Part shown: positions 34,125-43,437 of the stretch, piece by piece
Layout: the number at the start of each line of letters is the position of its first letter
Position numbering within the stretch: the first letter of the stretch is position 1
Origin: Candidatus Pelagibacter sp.
Lineage (GTDB): Bacteria > Pseudomonadota > Alphaproteobacteria > Pelagibacterales > Pelagibacteraceae
Direction: 5' to 3'
NCBI GenBank assembly: GCA_028101445.1
Contig: JAOHKR010000003.1
Span: forward strand, 10,084-74,083
DNA: 64,000 bases
The notes under the pieces: generated by a model
Told to the model about the DNA's origin: nothing
Databases searched by the model: none
What the model saw: the letters and a program-made list of their open reading frames with translations, nothing else
Position numbers and translations under genes: made by a program

Positions 34125-35273
34125 ATGAAACTTAACGATTGTTATAGTTTTAATGATTTTCGAAAATTAGCAAAAAAGAATCTTCCAGCGCCTATTTTTC
34201 ATTACATTGATGGGGGTTCGGACGATGAAGTTACTTTAAAAAGAAATACTGAGTCATTTTTAAAATGTGATTTGGTTCCTAACATTTTAGCTAGCGTAGG
34301 AGAACCAGATCTTTCAACAACTGTTTTTGGTCAAAAAATAGATATGCCATTATTTTTGTCCCCAGTTGCAATGCAAAGACTCTTTCACCATGAAGGTGAC
34401 ATAGCTAGCGCTAAAGCAGCGGAAAAATTTGGAACTTTTTACAGTATGTCCACAATGGCAAATTCTTCAATAGAGGAAATATCAAATATATCAGGTGGAC
34501 CAAAAATGTTTCAAATATACATTCATAAATTAAAAGGACTTACTGATAACTTAATTGATAGATGTAAAAGTTCTGGTTTTAAATCAATGTGTCTTACAGT
34601 TGATACGGTAACTGCAGGCAATCGAGAACGAGATCACTATTGGGGATTTGCAACACCACCCAAGCTAAATATAAAAAGTATTTTAGGTTTTATGAAACGG
34701 CCAAAGTGGACGTTTAATTATTTAACCCATAAAAAATTTGAGATGGCTAATGTTAAGGCCTTTACAAAAAAAGGAACCAGTATAGCTACGAATGTTATGG
34801 AATATATTAACGAACAATATGATCCTGCAATGAGTTGGAAAGATGCAGAATATTGTATCAAAAGATGGGGCGGTCCATTTGCAATAAAAGGTTTGATGTC
34901 AGTGGAAGATGCTAAACGAGCTGTTGATATCGGTGCTTCAGCAATTTTACTTTCCAATCATGGAGGCAGGCAGCTTGATGGATCAAGATCTCCCTTTGAT
35001 CAATTGCCAGCAATTAAAGATGCTGTTGGTGACAAATTAGAAATAATATTGGACGGTGGAATAAGAAGAGGGACTCATGTTTTAAAAGCTTTATCTTTAG
35101 GTGCTACAGCATGCAGTTTTGGAAAAGGCTTCTTATTTGGATTAGGTGCAGGCGGTCAAGCTGGAGTTGAACAAGTTTTAAAACGAATGAGAGATGAACT
35201 TAGAAGAGATATGATACTTTTAGGATGTAAAACCATCAAAGAATTAAATAAATCAAAAATTGCATACCGGTAA
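34125..35273 (+). CDS. lldD: FMN-dependent alpha-hydroxy-acid dehydrogenase (L-lactate dehydrogenase/glycolate oxidase type)
   Basis: 382 residues. Oxidises an L-2-hydroxy acid to the 2-oxo acid with FMN. Seen: FHYIDGGSDDEVTLKRN (about res 25-41), LSPVAMQRLFHHEGD, FAIKGLMSVEDA with the FMN-binding Lys, and catalytic His279 in LSNHGGRQLDG. Next come ILDGGIRRGTHVLKAL and GRAFLFG-like FGKGFLFGLGAGG. Substrate (lactate, glycolate or another) cannot be decided by eye. The following genes handle glycolate/glyoxylate, so it probably belongs to the same hydroxy-acid pathway. Confidence 0.93.
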   Translation: MKLNDCYSFNDFRKLAKKNLPAPIFHYIDGGSDDEVTLKRNTESFLKCDLVPNILASVGEPDLSTTVFGQKIDMPLFLSPVAMQRLFHHEGDIASAKAAEKFGTFYSMSTMANSSIEEISNISGGPKMFQIYIHKLKGLTDNLIDRCKSSGFKSMCLTVDTVTAGNRERDHYWGFATPPKLNIKSILGFMKRPKWTFNYLTHKKFEMANVKAFTKKGTSIATNVMEYINEQYDPAMSWKDAEYCIKRWGGPFAIKGLMSVEDAKRAVDIGASAILLSNHGGRQLDGSRSPFDQLPAIKDAVGDKLEIILDGGIRRGTHVLKALSLGATACSFGKGFLFGLGAGGQAGVEQVLKRMRDELRRDMILLGCKTIKELNKSKIAYR

Positions 35274-35325
35274 TGCAATGGATGTATTTGCAGGAGTTAC
35301 TTAAAAAATTTATAATAAAATATTT

Positions 35326-36489
35326 ATGAAATTAGCAAAAAATTTAGAAAGATTGGGAACTGAGTCTGCATTTAGTATTTTAGCTGAAGCTAAAAAACTC
35401 GAAGCTCAAGGTAAAGAAATGATCCACTTAGGTTTAGGACAGCCTGATTTTAAATCCCCTAAGCACGTAGTCGAAGCAGCAAAAAAAGCAATTGATGAAG
35501 GTCATCATGGATATGTTTTAGCTAATGGAATTTTAGAATGTAGAGAGGCTGTATCAAGAAAAATTAAATCACTTTATAAAAAAGACATCAGTCCTGAAAG
35601 AGTAATGATAATGCCAGGCGGAAAGCCTACAATGTATTTTGCTATTTCAATGATTGGCGAACCGGGCGCAGAAATAATTCACCCTACACCAGGTTTCCCA
35701 ATTTACGAGTCTATGATTAATTATACTGGTGCTAAACCTGTGCCTTACGATTTAACTGAAGATAAAGATTTAAAATTTGATCCAGAAAAAATTTTATCTC
35801 TAATAACAGATAAAACTAGGCTACTTGTTTTAATTAATCCTAACAATCCAACTGGAAGTTTTGTTGAAAAATCTAAAATTGATTTTCTTGCTGAAGAATT
35901 AAAAAAACATCCACATGTAGCAATTTTAAGTGATGAAATTTATAGTCGACAAATTTATGACAGCAAAGAAATGCCTACGTTTTTTAACTACCCAAACCTT
36001 CAAGATAGATTAATTATTTTAGATGGATGGAGCAAAGCCTACTCAATGACAGGATGGCGAATGGGTTGGAGCGTTTGGCCAGAAAAATTAATTCCGCATA
36101 TTACTAAGTTAGCAATAAATAGTTTTTCTTGTGTTAATGCACCATCACAATTTGCTGGCATAGCTGCACTTGATGGTCCGGACGATCCTATTCATGAAAT
36201 GATGAAAAAGTTTGATCAAAGACGCAAGCTAATTCATAAAGGTTTAAATGATTTACCGGGAGTAACGTGTAGTCTACCTGGCGGAGCTTTTTATGCTTTT
36301 CCAAATGTAAAAGGAACAGGAATGAACGGGTCGGAATTTTCAAAAAAATGCATGCATGAAGCAGGAGTAGTAATAGTTCCTGGAACAGCATTTGGGAAAA
36401 CATCAATAGATTATGTTAGATTTAGCTTTGCTGCATCACAGGATAATATTCAAAAAGCCCTAGAAAAAATTGGAAAAATGCTAAAGTAG
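35326..36489 (+). CDS. Class I/II PLP-dependent aminotransferase
   Basis: 387 residues, fold type I. Seen: LGLGQPDFKSPKHVVEAA (about res 36-53), NPNNPTGSF, SDEIYSRQIYD, and the PLP lysine Lys237 in DGWSKAYSMTGWRMGW. The C-terminal VRFSFAAS carries the substrate-carboxylate Arg. It is of the aspartate/alanine aminotransferase group. Position between lldD and glcDEF suggests transamination of glyoxylate to glycine or of pyruvate to alanine; this is inference from context only. Confidence 0.9.
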   Translation: MKLAKNLERLGTESAFSILAEAKKLEAQGKEMIHLGLGQPDFKSPKHVVEAAKKAIDEGHHGYVLANGILECREAVSRKIKSLYKKDISPERVMIMPGGKPTMYFAISMIGEPGAEIIHPTPGFPIYESMINYTGAKPVPYDLTEDKDLKFDPEKILSLITDKTRLLVLINPNNPTGSFVEKSKIDFLAEELKKHPHVAILSDEIYSRQIYDSKEMPTFFNYPNLQDRLIILDGWSKAYSMTGWRMGWSVWPEKLIPHITKLAINSFSCVNAPSQFAGIAALDGPDDPIHEMMKKFDQRRKLIHKGLNDLPGVTCSLPGGAFYAFPNVKGTGMNGSEFSKKCMHEAGVVIVPGTAFGKTSIDYVRFSFAASQDNIQKALEKIGKMLK

Positions 36490-36538
36490 GTCATTTAAGC
36501 GTTTTGACCAAAAACAATTTAAAATATAAAGTATTGGT

Positions 36539-38035
36539 ATGAGTAGTTTACAAATGCCCAAAGTTGATAATTCTATTTTATCTAAAAGAGATCAGATTGT
36601 CTCTGACGTTGAAAAAATAGTAGATCCTAAAAACGTTCTTTCACATATTGACGAGATTAAGCCTTATGAAACAGACGCTCTTGCCGCTTACAAACAAGTG
36701 CCGTTAATGGTGGTTTTACCTGAGACAGTTAATGAAGTAAGTAAAATTTTAAAATATTGTAACGAGAACAAAATAAAAGTTGTTCCAAGAGGAGCAGGAA
36801 CAGGTTTGTCAGGAGGATCATTGCCATTGCAGGATTGCATTCTTCTAGCTATGGGAAAATTTAATAAAGTTTTAGAACTAGACTTTGAAAATAGATGCGT
36901 AGTCACTCAACCTTGTGTAACTAATTTAGCAATAACTCAAGCTGTACAAGATAAAGGTTTTTATTATGCTCCAGATCCATCGAGCCAAATTGCGTGTTCC
37001 ATAGGAGGTAATGTTGCAGAAAATTCTGGGGGGGTTCATTCATTAAAGTATGGAGCTACAACAAATAATTTATTAGGCATAGAAGTTGTTTTGATGGATG
37101 GAACTATAACTAGATTTGGCGGCAAAGCTATGGATGCAGAAGGGTATGATTTTTTAGGTTTAATGACAGGTTCCGAAGGTTTGTTAGGAGTCATTACCGA
37201 GGTAACAGTAAAAATTTTAAAAACCCCAGAGGTTGTTAAAGCGGCTTTAGTTGGGTTTCCAACAATTGAGGATGCCGGTAATTGTGTTGCAGAAATTATT
37301 GCAGGTGGTTGCATACCAGCAGGAATGGAAATAATGGACAAGGCATTAACAAAAGCTACAAATGATTATTCAAAAGCAGGTTATCCAACAGATGCTGAAG
37401 CCATGATGATCGTTGAATTCGATGGTACAGAACATGAAGTCGAAGCATATATTGAAAAAGTAAAAAAAATTTCTGAAAAAAATAATTCTTCAAGTTTAAA
37501 AATAAGCAAAAGCAATGAAGAGAGGTTAAAATTTTGGGCTGGAAGAAAAGCTGCTTTCCCTGCATGTGGAGTGCTAGCTCCAGACTATATGTGTATGGAT
37601 GGATCGATACCAAGAGGTAAACTTGCAGAAGTATTAAAAGAAATTACAAGACTTTCTAAAAAATATGATCTTCCTGTAGCGAATGCTTTTCACGCTGGTG
37701 ATGGAAATCTTCACCCTTTAATTATGTTTGATGCAAATAATAAAGAATCGTTAAAAAAATGTGAAGAATTTGGAGCAGACATACTGAAGTATTGCGTTAA
37801 AGTAGGCGGTGCATTAACTGGCGAACATGGTGTTGGCATAGAAAAACGTGAATTAATGTGCGAAGCTTTTAACGATAAAGATATTCAACAACAATTAACT
37901 ATAAAGGTAGCACTAGATCCTAATTCTCTGTTAAATCCTGGTAAAGTATATCCAATTCTTAGAAAATGTGCTGAGGAAGGAAGGGTTCATGTCCATGGAG
38001 GAAAAACAAAATTCCCAGACATTCCAAGATTTTAA
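36539..38035 (+). CDS. glcD: Glycolate oxidase subunit GlcD (FAD-linked)
   Basis: 498 residues. FAD-binding (PCMH/VAO type) subunit that oxidises glycolate or D-lactate to glyoxylate/pyruvate. Seen: VVPRGAGTGLSGGSLPL (about res 80-96), DPSSQIACSIGGNVAENSGG, the late NAFHAGDGNLHPLI metal/substrate segment, and TGEHGVGIEKRELM. Followed by glcE, overlapping by 47 bases, and glcF. Genes for a three-subunit glycolate oxidase are a known SAR11 trait linked with satisfying the glycine requirement. Confidence 0.95.
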   Translation: MSSLQMPKVDNSILSKRDQIVSDVEKIVDPKNVLSHIDEIKPYETDALAAYKQVPLMVVLPETVNEVSKILKYCNENKIKVVPRGAGTGLSGGSLPLQDCILLAMGKFNKVLELDFENRCVVTQPCVTNLAITQAVQDKGFYYAPDPSSQIACSIGGNVAENSGGVHSLKYGATTNNLLGIEVVLMDGTITRFGGKAMDAEGYDFLGLMTGSEGLLGVITEVTVKILKTPEVVKAALVGFPTIEDAGNCVAEIIAGGCIPAGMEIMDKALTKATNDYSKAGYPTDAEAMMIVEFDGTEHEVEAYIEKVKKISEKNNSSSLKISKSNEERLKFWAGRKAAFPACGVLAPDYMCMDGSIPRGKLAEVLKEITRLSKKYDLPVANAFHAGDGNLHPLIMFDANNKESLKKCEEFGADILKYCVKVGGALTGEHGVGIEKRELMCEAFNDKDIQQQLTIKVALDPNSLLNPGKVYPILRKCAEEGRVHVHGGKTKFPDIPRF

Positions 38036-39248
38036 TCAAAATATTTTTAAACCTAATTCTAGAGAAGAAATCACTCAGATTGTAAAAAATTGTTATAAAA
38101 AAAATATTCCCTTAGAAATTAATGGATTAAAATCTAAGCATAAAATCGGAAGAAATTTCCAATCTGAAAAAACTTTGAATTTGTCTAACTATTCAGGAAT
38201 AATTGAATATAAACCTGAAGAACTTTACATAAAAGCAAAAGCAGGAACTCCACTAAAAACTATAATTAATGAATTAGATAAAAATAATCAACAACTAGCA
38301 TTTGAGCCCATTGATTTTGGTTTTTTATTTAAAGGTGAGAGTAATTTAGGAACTATAGGAGGAGTTATTTCTTGTAATTTTGCAGGACCAAGAAGATTTA
38401 AAGTAGGTAGTGCAAGAGATCATTTGTTAGGCTTTCAGGGTTTGAATGGAAAAGGAGAAACAATAAAATCGGGGGGAACAGTTGTAAAAAATGTAACAGG
38501 GTATGATTTGTGTAAATTATTATCTGGTTCTTTTGGAACTCTCTCCATACTGACTGAATTATCTATAAAAGTTTTACCTAAACCAGAAATGAGCAAAACT
38601 TTAATAATCAATAATCCTCATTTAAAAAAAACAATTGAATATTTGGGTTCTGCTTTATCGTCTTCAACTGATCCATCTGGTGGAGTATTTTATCCTGAGT
38701 ATTTTGAAAAAAATTTTATTTTTAATGATCTCACTCACAAGAGTGCCTTAATAGGAATAAGAATAGAGGGACCTACAAATTCTGTAGATCAAAGAGTAGC
38801 AAGATTATGTAAAGAATTAAATCTCTTGAGAGATGAATACTCAATACTTGAGCATGAACAGTCTAGTATATTTTGGAATAAAACAAAAAATTTAGAGGTC
38901 TTCTCTAACTCAAAAGGTAATTTATTAAGGGTTATTGTTCCGATGAGTGAAACTGTAAACGTGATACAAAAATTAAAAGCTTATGATATAAAATATTTTT
39001 TAGATTGGGGAGGAAGTTTAATTTGGCTTCAGATTGAAGATCTGAACTTAAAAATTCTAAAAGAAATTAGAGATATCACACAAAAACATTCAGGTTACTT
39101 TACAATTATTAAGATAGAAGAGGATTTAAAAGCATCGGCGGACATTTTTACTATTGATCCCATTAAGTATAAGATATCTGAAAAAATTAAAAAAAGTTTT
39201 GACCCAAAAAGGATTTTTAACCCAGGTAAAATGTATTCAGGAATATAA
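37989..39248 (+). CDS. glcE: Glycolate oxidase subunit GlcE (FAD-binding)
   Basis: 419 residues from ATG 37989. An in-frame GTG 21 bases upstream is also open, but an AGGAAGGAAGGG ribosome-binding site at about 37973-37984 fits ATG 37989. Shorter VAO-type FAD protein with LEINGLKSKHKIG (about 31-43), GESNLGTIGGVISCNFAGPRR, GGTVVKNVTGYDLCKLL and a C-terminal FDPKRIFNPGKMY. Its beginning lies inside the end of glcD (47-bp overlap), and its stop overlaps the glcF start by one base, which implies tight co-translation of the three subunits. Confidence 0.93.
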   Translation: MSMEEKQNSQTFQDFNQNIFKPNSREEITQIVKNCYKKNIPLEINGLKSKHKIGRNFQSEKTLNLSNYSGIIEYKPEELYIKAKAGTPLKTIINELDKNNQQLAFEPIDFGFLFKGESNLGTIGGVISCNFAGPRRFKVGSARDHLLGFQGLNGKGETIKSGGTVVKNVTGYDLCKLLSGSFGTLSILTELSIKVLPKPEMSKTLIINNPHLKKTIEYLGSALSSSTDPSGGVFYPEYFEKNFIFNDLTHKSALIGIRIEGPTNSVDQRVARLCKELNLLRDEYSILEHEQSSIFWNKTKNLEVFSNSKGNLLRVIVPMSETVNVIQKLKAYDIKYFLDWGGSLIWLQIEDLNLKILKEIRDITQKHSGYFTIIKIEEDLKASADIFTIDPIKYKISEKIKKSFDPKRIFNPGKMYSGI

Positions 39249-40546
39249 TGCAAACATCGTTCACAGAAAAGCAATTAGAAAATAAAGAAAATAAAACAAG
39301 TGAAACTATTTTAAGAAAATGTGTTCATTGTGGAATGTGCAACGCCACTTGCCCTACATACGGAATTAATGGTGATGAGCTAGAAGGCCCAAGAGGACGA
39401 ATTTATCTTATTAAAGATATGCTTGAGAATAATAAACCTGCAAATAAAAAAATAGCACAACATATAGATAGTTGCCTATCTTGTTATTCGTGTATGACGA
39501 CTTGTCCCTCAGGTGTAAATTATATGCACTTAATCGATCATGGCAGAAATTACGTAGAGGAAACTTATAAAAGACCATTTTTAGAAAGAACTTTTAGAAA
39601 TATTTTATCATTCGTTTTACCAAGACCAAAAGTGTTTTTAACTTTAGCAATTTTAACAAAATTTATTAAACCTTTTAGTTTTTTAATGCCAAGATTTTTA
39701 AAAAATTCACTTAATTTAATGCCTGATAAGATCCCATCAAAAAAAATTAAAACACAAAAAATTTATAGCCCACTTAATGGAAAAAAAATTTCAAGAGTCG
39801 CTTTATTAACTGGGTGCGTACAAAGAGTAATATCTCCAGAAATAAATGAAGCAACGATAAGACTTCTTAATAGACATAATGTGGAAGTAGTCGTAATGCC
39901 AGATATTGATTGCTGCGGGTCTCTAAATCATCATTTAGGAAAGAAAGAAAAAGCTAAATTGTCTTTCGTTAAAAATATAGAAAGCTGGCACGATGAATAT
40001 TTATTAAATGGATTAGACGCTATTATAAGCAATACTTCGGGTTGCGGCACAACTATGAAAGACTATGGTCATATTTTTAAAAATGACAAAGAAATGAAAA
40101 AAAAAGCAAAAAAAATTTCAGAACTCACAAAAGATATCACTGAATATTTAGATGAAAATTTAAAATTAGATATAAAAAAAAATGAAGAAAAAAAATATAA
40201 AATTGCCTATCATTCTGCATGCTCTATGCAGCACGGTCAAAAAATACATGATCAACCAAAGGAACTTATTTCTAAAACTGGAAATAAAGTATTAGATATT
40301 CCTGATGGCCATTTATGTTGCGGTTCAGCCGGCACATATAATATTCTCCATCAAAAAATGGCTAAGTCTTTGTTAAGAAACAAAGTAAACAATATTGAAA
40401 AAATTACACCAGACTTTATTTCAACTGGAAATATTGGATGTATGACTCAAATTTCTACAGGCACAAGAATACCTATAATACATACTGTGGAACTTTTAGA
40501 TTGGTTTACTGGTGGCCCAAAGCCTTATAAGCTTAAAGACTTTTAA
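39248..40546 (+). CDS. glcF: Glycolate oxidase iron-sulfur subunit GlcF
   Basis: 432 residues. Two 4Fe-4S clusters: CVHCGMCNATCPTYG (about res 25-39) and CLSCYSCMTTCPSG (about 76-89). Two CCG domains follow (IDCCGSLNHHLG and HLCCGSAGTYN). Passes electrons from GlcD/GlcE to the quinone pool at the inner membrane. Follows glcE with a one-base overlap; the reductase gene begins 2 bases later. Confidence 0.95.
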   Translation: MQTSFTEKQLENKENKTSETILRKCVHCGMCNATCPTYGINGDELEGPRGRIYLIKDMLENNKPANKKIAQHIDSCLSCYSCMTTCPSGVNYMHLIDHGRNYVEETYKRPFLERTFRNILSFVLPRPKVFLTLAILTKFIKPFSFLMPRFLKNSLNLMPDKIPSKKIKTQKIYSPLNGKKISRVALLTGCVQRVISPEINEATIRLLNRHNVEVVVMPDIDCCGSLNHHLGKKEKAKLSFVKNIESWHDEYLLNGLDAIISNTSGCGTTMKDYGHIFKNDKEMKKKAKKISELTKDITEYLDENLKLDIKKNEEKKYKIAYHSACSMQHGQKIHDQPKELISKTGNKVLDIPDGHLCCGSAGTYNILHQKMAKSLLRNKVNNIEKITPDFISTGNIGCMTQISTGTRIPIIHTVELLDWFTGGPKPYKLKDF

Positions 40547-40548
40547 AA

Positions 40549-41502
40549 ATGAAAAAAATATTTGTAACTCGAAAACTCTTAAAAGAAAATGAAGAAAAAT
40601 TAAAAGAGTTATTTGATGTAAAACTTAATCCCAATGATCAGATTTATACTGCTAAAGAAATAATAGATGGATCAAAAGATTTTGACGGAATTTTAAGCTC
40701 AGTTACCGATCCTATTAACTCAGATACTATTTCAAAACTTTCAAGTAGTATAAAAATTATTGCAAATGGTGCTGTAGGTTTTGGCAATATAGACATAAAA
40801 GCTGCTAAGGAAAAAAAAATTGTTGTTACAAACACTCCAGATGTTTTAACTGATGCTACAGCCGATATTCAGATTTTACTTTTGTTGGGTGCATCTAGAA
40901 AAGCATATGAAGGAAGAATTGCAGCAGAAACACAAAGTTGGAAATGGTCATGGGATTTTTTATTAGGCAAACAAATGTCAAACAAAAGACTCGGAATATT
41001 AGGTATGGGTAGAATTGGAAGAGCTGTAGCTAAGAGAGCCAAAGCATTTGGTATGGAAATTCATTACCATAATAGATCTAAACTTTCAGCAGAGTTAGAA
41101 GATGGAGCAATTTACCATGATAATATAAAAGATCTTTTTGCTAAAAGTGAATTTTTATCAATCAATTGTCCTGCCACGCCAGAAACTAAAAATATTATTA
41201 ACAAGAACACTTTAAGTTATTTAAAAGAAAATACTGTTGTAGGTAATGCTGCTAGAGGAGATGTAGTTGATGATGACGCAATGGTGGAAGCTTTAAAAAA
41301 TGGAACAGTATTTGCTTACGGTCTTGATGTTTATAATGGGGAACCAAAAATACATCCTGAATATTTAAAGTTGAAAAATATTTTTTTATTACCTCATCTT
41401 GGTAGTGCAACTAAAAGAACCAGGTGGGACATGGCATACCGTGCGACTAAAAATCTTGAAGATTTCTTTCTAGGGAAAAAACCTCAAGATCAAGTAAACT
41501 AA
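40549..41502 (+). CDS. D-isomer-specific 2-hydroxyacid dehydrogenase (glyoxylate/hydroxypyruvate reductase)
   Basis: 317 residues. NAD(P)-dependent. Rossmann motif GILGMGRIGRAVAKRAKAFG (about res 145-164), catalytic Arg in NAARGDVVDDD, Glu in VYNGEPKIHPEY, and His in LPHLGSAT. The GVGFxxID-like GAVGFGNIDIKAA segment points to the glyoxylate/hydroxypyruvate reductase branch, also called GyaR. Coupled to glcDEF (2-base gap), it would reduce excess glyoxylate or hydroxypyruvate. Last gene of the hydroxy-acid block. Confidence 0.9.
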   Translation: MKKIFVTRKLLKENEEKLKELFDVKLNPNDQIYTAKEIIDGSKDFDGILSSVTDPINSDTISKLSSSIKIIANGAVGFGNIDIKAAKEKKIVVTNTPDVLTDATADIQILLLLGASRKAYEGRIAAETQSWKWSWDFLLGKQMSNKRLGILGMGRIGRAVAKRAKAFGMEIHYHNRSKLSAELEDGAIYHDNIKDLFAKSEFLSINCPATPETKNIINKNTLSYLKENTVVGNAARGDVVDDDAMVEALKNGTVFAYGLDVYNGEPKIHPEYLKLKNIFLLPHLGSATKRTRWDMAYRATKNLEDFFLGKKPQDQVN

Positions 41503-41614
41503 TGCACCTATAGATTGAATTTAATTATACTACATTAAAATAATTCTAAAATATAAGAAGACTCAATGTAAAGTTTATGCTTAGATAATAAATTAATTAA
41601 TAAACGGAGGACAT

Positions 41615-42763
41615 ATGTCAAAAAAAGTAAAAGGAGTTAAAACTCCAGCAAGACGTAAGTTCTTTAAAGCAGCAGCAGCTACGGGTGCAGCAGCGGCAGC
41701 AACAATTGCAATGCCAAACATTGCTCTTGGAGCTCCGATAACTTTAAAGATGCAAGCGGCTTGGCCGTCAGGCGCTAACATTTTCTTCGAAATGGCTGGC
41801 GACTACGCAAAAATGGTAAGCGACATGTCAGGTGGAGAACTTAAGATTGATCTTCAACCGGTTGGCGCAATTGTAAAGACTTCAGAAGTTGGACAAGCAG
41901 TAAGTTCAGGCGTTGTTGATATGGGTCACTGGGTGACTGCATATTGGTACGGTAAAAATGCTGCTGCTTCACTTTTTGGAACTGGACCATCATACGGAAT
42001 GTCATCTCAAGAAGTAATGGGATGGATGGAGTACGGTGGAGGTAGAAAACTTTATGAGGAAACTCTAGCGAAAGTTGGATTTGACTACATAGGGTTCTTT
42101 CACATGCCTATGCCAGCACAACCTTTTGGTTGGTTCAAAAAGAACGTAACTAAAGTATCTGATGTTAAAGGGATGAAATATAGAACAGTTGGTTTAGCGA
42201 CTAACGTTTTAACTGCTATGGGAATGGTTGTAAGACAATTACCCGGCGGTGAAATTCAGCCAGCGATGAAAACAGGTTTGATCGAAGCTGCTGAGTTTAA
42301 TAACCCAACATCTGACTCACAGTTTGGTATGCAAGATGTATCTAAGCACTATCACTTAGGTAGTTTTCACCAATCTCAAGAGATGTTTGAAATACCAATG
42401 AATAAAAAGAAATATAATTCATTGTCACCAGCACACCAAGCGATCTTAAAAAACGCTGCATATGCTGCGAACACAGACAACTATTTCAAAGCATTGGTTA
42501 GATACTCAGCTGACTTATCTAAGTTGATGAATGAGCACAAAGTAAATGTGTATCAAACATCAGATGCAATATTAGCTCAACAGTTAAAAGGTTGGGATAA
42601 AATTGTTAAAGAGTTCTCAGATAAAGATGCTCACTTTAAGAAAATCATAAATTCTCAAAAAACATACGCTAAGAGAGTTATGAAATACTTATTGATGAAT
42701 CAGCCTAACTATAAACTTGCTTATGAAAACGAGTTTGGAAATATTGAAAAAGTTAAAATTTAG
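41615..42763 (+). CDS. TRAP transporter solute-binding protein (DctP family), Tat-type signal
   Basis: 382 residues. The N-terminus KTPARRKFFKAAAATGAAAA is a twin-arginine-like signal with cleavage after about res 39 (ALGA). DctP-fold signatures include GAIVKTSEVGQAVSSGVVDMG, KGMKYRTVGLATNV and the NPTSDSQFGMQDVSKHYHL binding region. It resembles the 2-oxo acid/mannitol-chloroaromatic group of binding proteins; ligand unknown. A strong ribosome-binding site, GGAGGA, and C/G-richer codons suggest high expression. A terminator directly after it separates it from the two membrane subunits. Confidence 0.94.
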   Translation: MSKKVKGVKTPARRKFFKAAAATGAAAAATIAMPNIALGAPITLKMQAAWPSGANIFFEMAGDYAKMVSDMSGGELKIDLQPVGAIVKTSEVGQAVSSGVVDMGHWVTAYWYGKNAAASLFGTGPSYGMSSQEVMGWMEYGGGRKLYEETLAKVGFDYIGFFHMPMPAQPFGWFKKNVTKVSDVKGMKYRTVGLATNVLTAMGMVVRQLPGGEIQPAMKTGLIEAAEFNNPTSDSQFGMQDVSKHYHLGSFHQSQEMFEIPMNKKKYNSLSPAHQAILKNAAYAANTDNYFKALVRYSADLSKLMNEHKVNVYQTSDAILAQQLKGWDKIVKEFSDKDAHFKKIINSQKTYAKRVMKYLLMNQPNYKLAYENEFGNIEKVKI

Positions 42764-42782
42764 TTAACTTTTTGATTTATTG

Positions 42783-42816
42783 AAAAAAGAGGGGGTTTAA
42801 TCGCCCCCTTTTTTTT
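42783..42816 (+). terminator. Intrinsic terminator between TRAP binding protein and membrane subunits
   Basis: A-rich arm plus GGGGG (42791-42795) pairs with CCCCC (42804-42808) and the T tract 42809-42816; loop of 8 bases. It lies 20 bases after the binding-protein stop and 37 before the small subunit, so it probably acts as a partial terminator inside the transport operon. Confidence 0.85.
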
Positions 42817-42852
42817 ATAGAATTTTTGAAAAATTTATAATACTTTTAAACT

Positions 42853-43437
42853 ATGAGAAGCTTCATTTCATTTGCAGATCATTTAAGTACTTCGATAGGA
42901 AAAGCATTTTCTTGGTGCATTGTTATTTTAATGGGAGGAACAGTTTACGAAGTAATAATGGCATACGTATTTAATGCTCCAACCCTTTGGAATTTTGATT
43001 TTAGTATGCAAATGTATGGTGCAATACTTATGATGTCAGGCGCATATTGCTTGGCAACAGAATCTCACGTACGAGGTGATGTAATTTACAGACTTTTCAA
43101 ACCAAAAACACAAGGCTGGATAGATTTGGTTCTTTATTTTATTTTCTTTTTCCCAGGTGTTTTAGCTTTAACTTTTTATGGTTACGATTATGCAGCCTTA
43201 GCTTGGAAGATAAAAGAAACAAGTTGGAGTAGTCCGGCACAAATACAAATTTACATGGTTAAAGCTATGATACCTGCAGCAGGGGTAACTTTAACTATTC
43301 AAGGTATTAGTGAAGTTTTTAGATCTATCATTTGTATTCAAACCGGTCATTGGCCTGCTAGAATGGTAGTTGCAGAAGAAACAGAAAAAATTTTAATGAG
43401 AACTTCACAAGACGAGGATCAAAAAGATGCTATTTAG
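42853..43437 (+). CDS. TRAP transporter small membrane subunit (DctQ family)
   Basis: 194 residues with four hydrophobic helices (about 12-34, 50-66, 92-112, 130-150). The motif YGAILMMSGAYCLATESHVRGDVIY is typical of DctQ proteins (first 20: res 56-75). C-terminal tail is charged. It overlaps the large subunit by 11 bases and belongs to the binding protein upstream, across the terminator. Confidence 0.92.
   Translation: MRSFISFADHLSTSIGKAFSWCIVILMGGTVYEVIMAYVFNAPTLWNFDFSMQMYGAILMMSGAYCLATESHVRGDVIYRLFKPKTQGWIDLVLYFIFFFPGVLALTFYGYDYAALAWKIKETSWSSPAQIQIYMVKAMIPAAGVTLTIQGISEVFRSIICIQTGHWPARMVVAEETEKILMRTSQDEDQKDAI

Noticed and set aside
41503..41614. Riboswitch upstream of the TRAP binding protein
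   Set aside because: No stable pairing or known aptamer core seen in this 112-bp AT-rich gap; only a good ribosome-binding site near its end.
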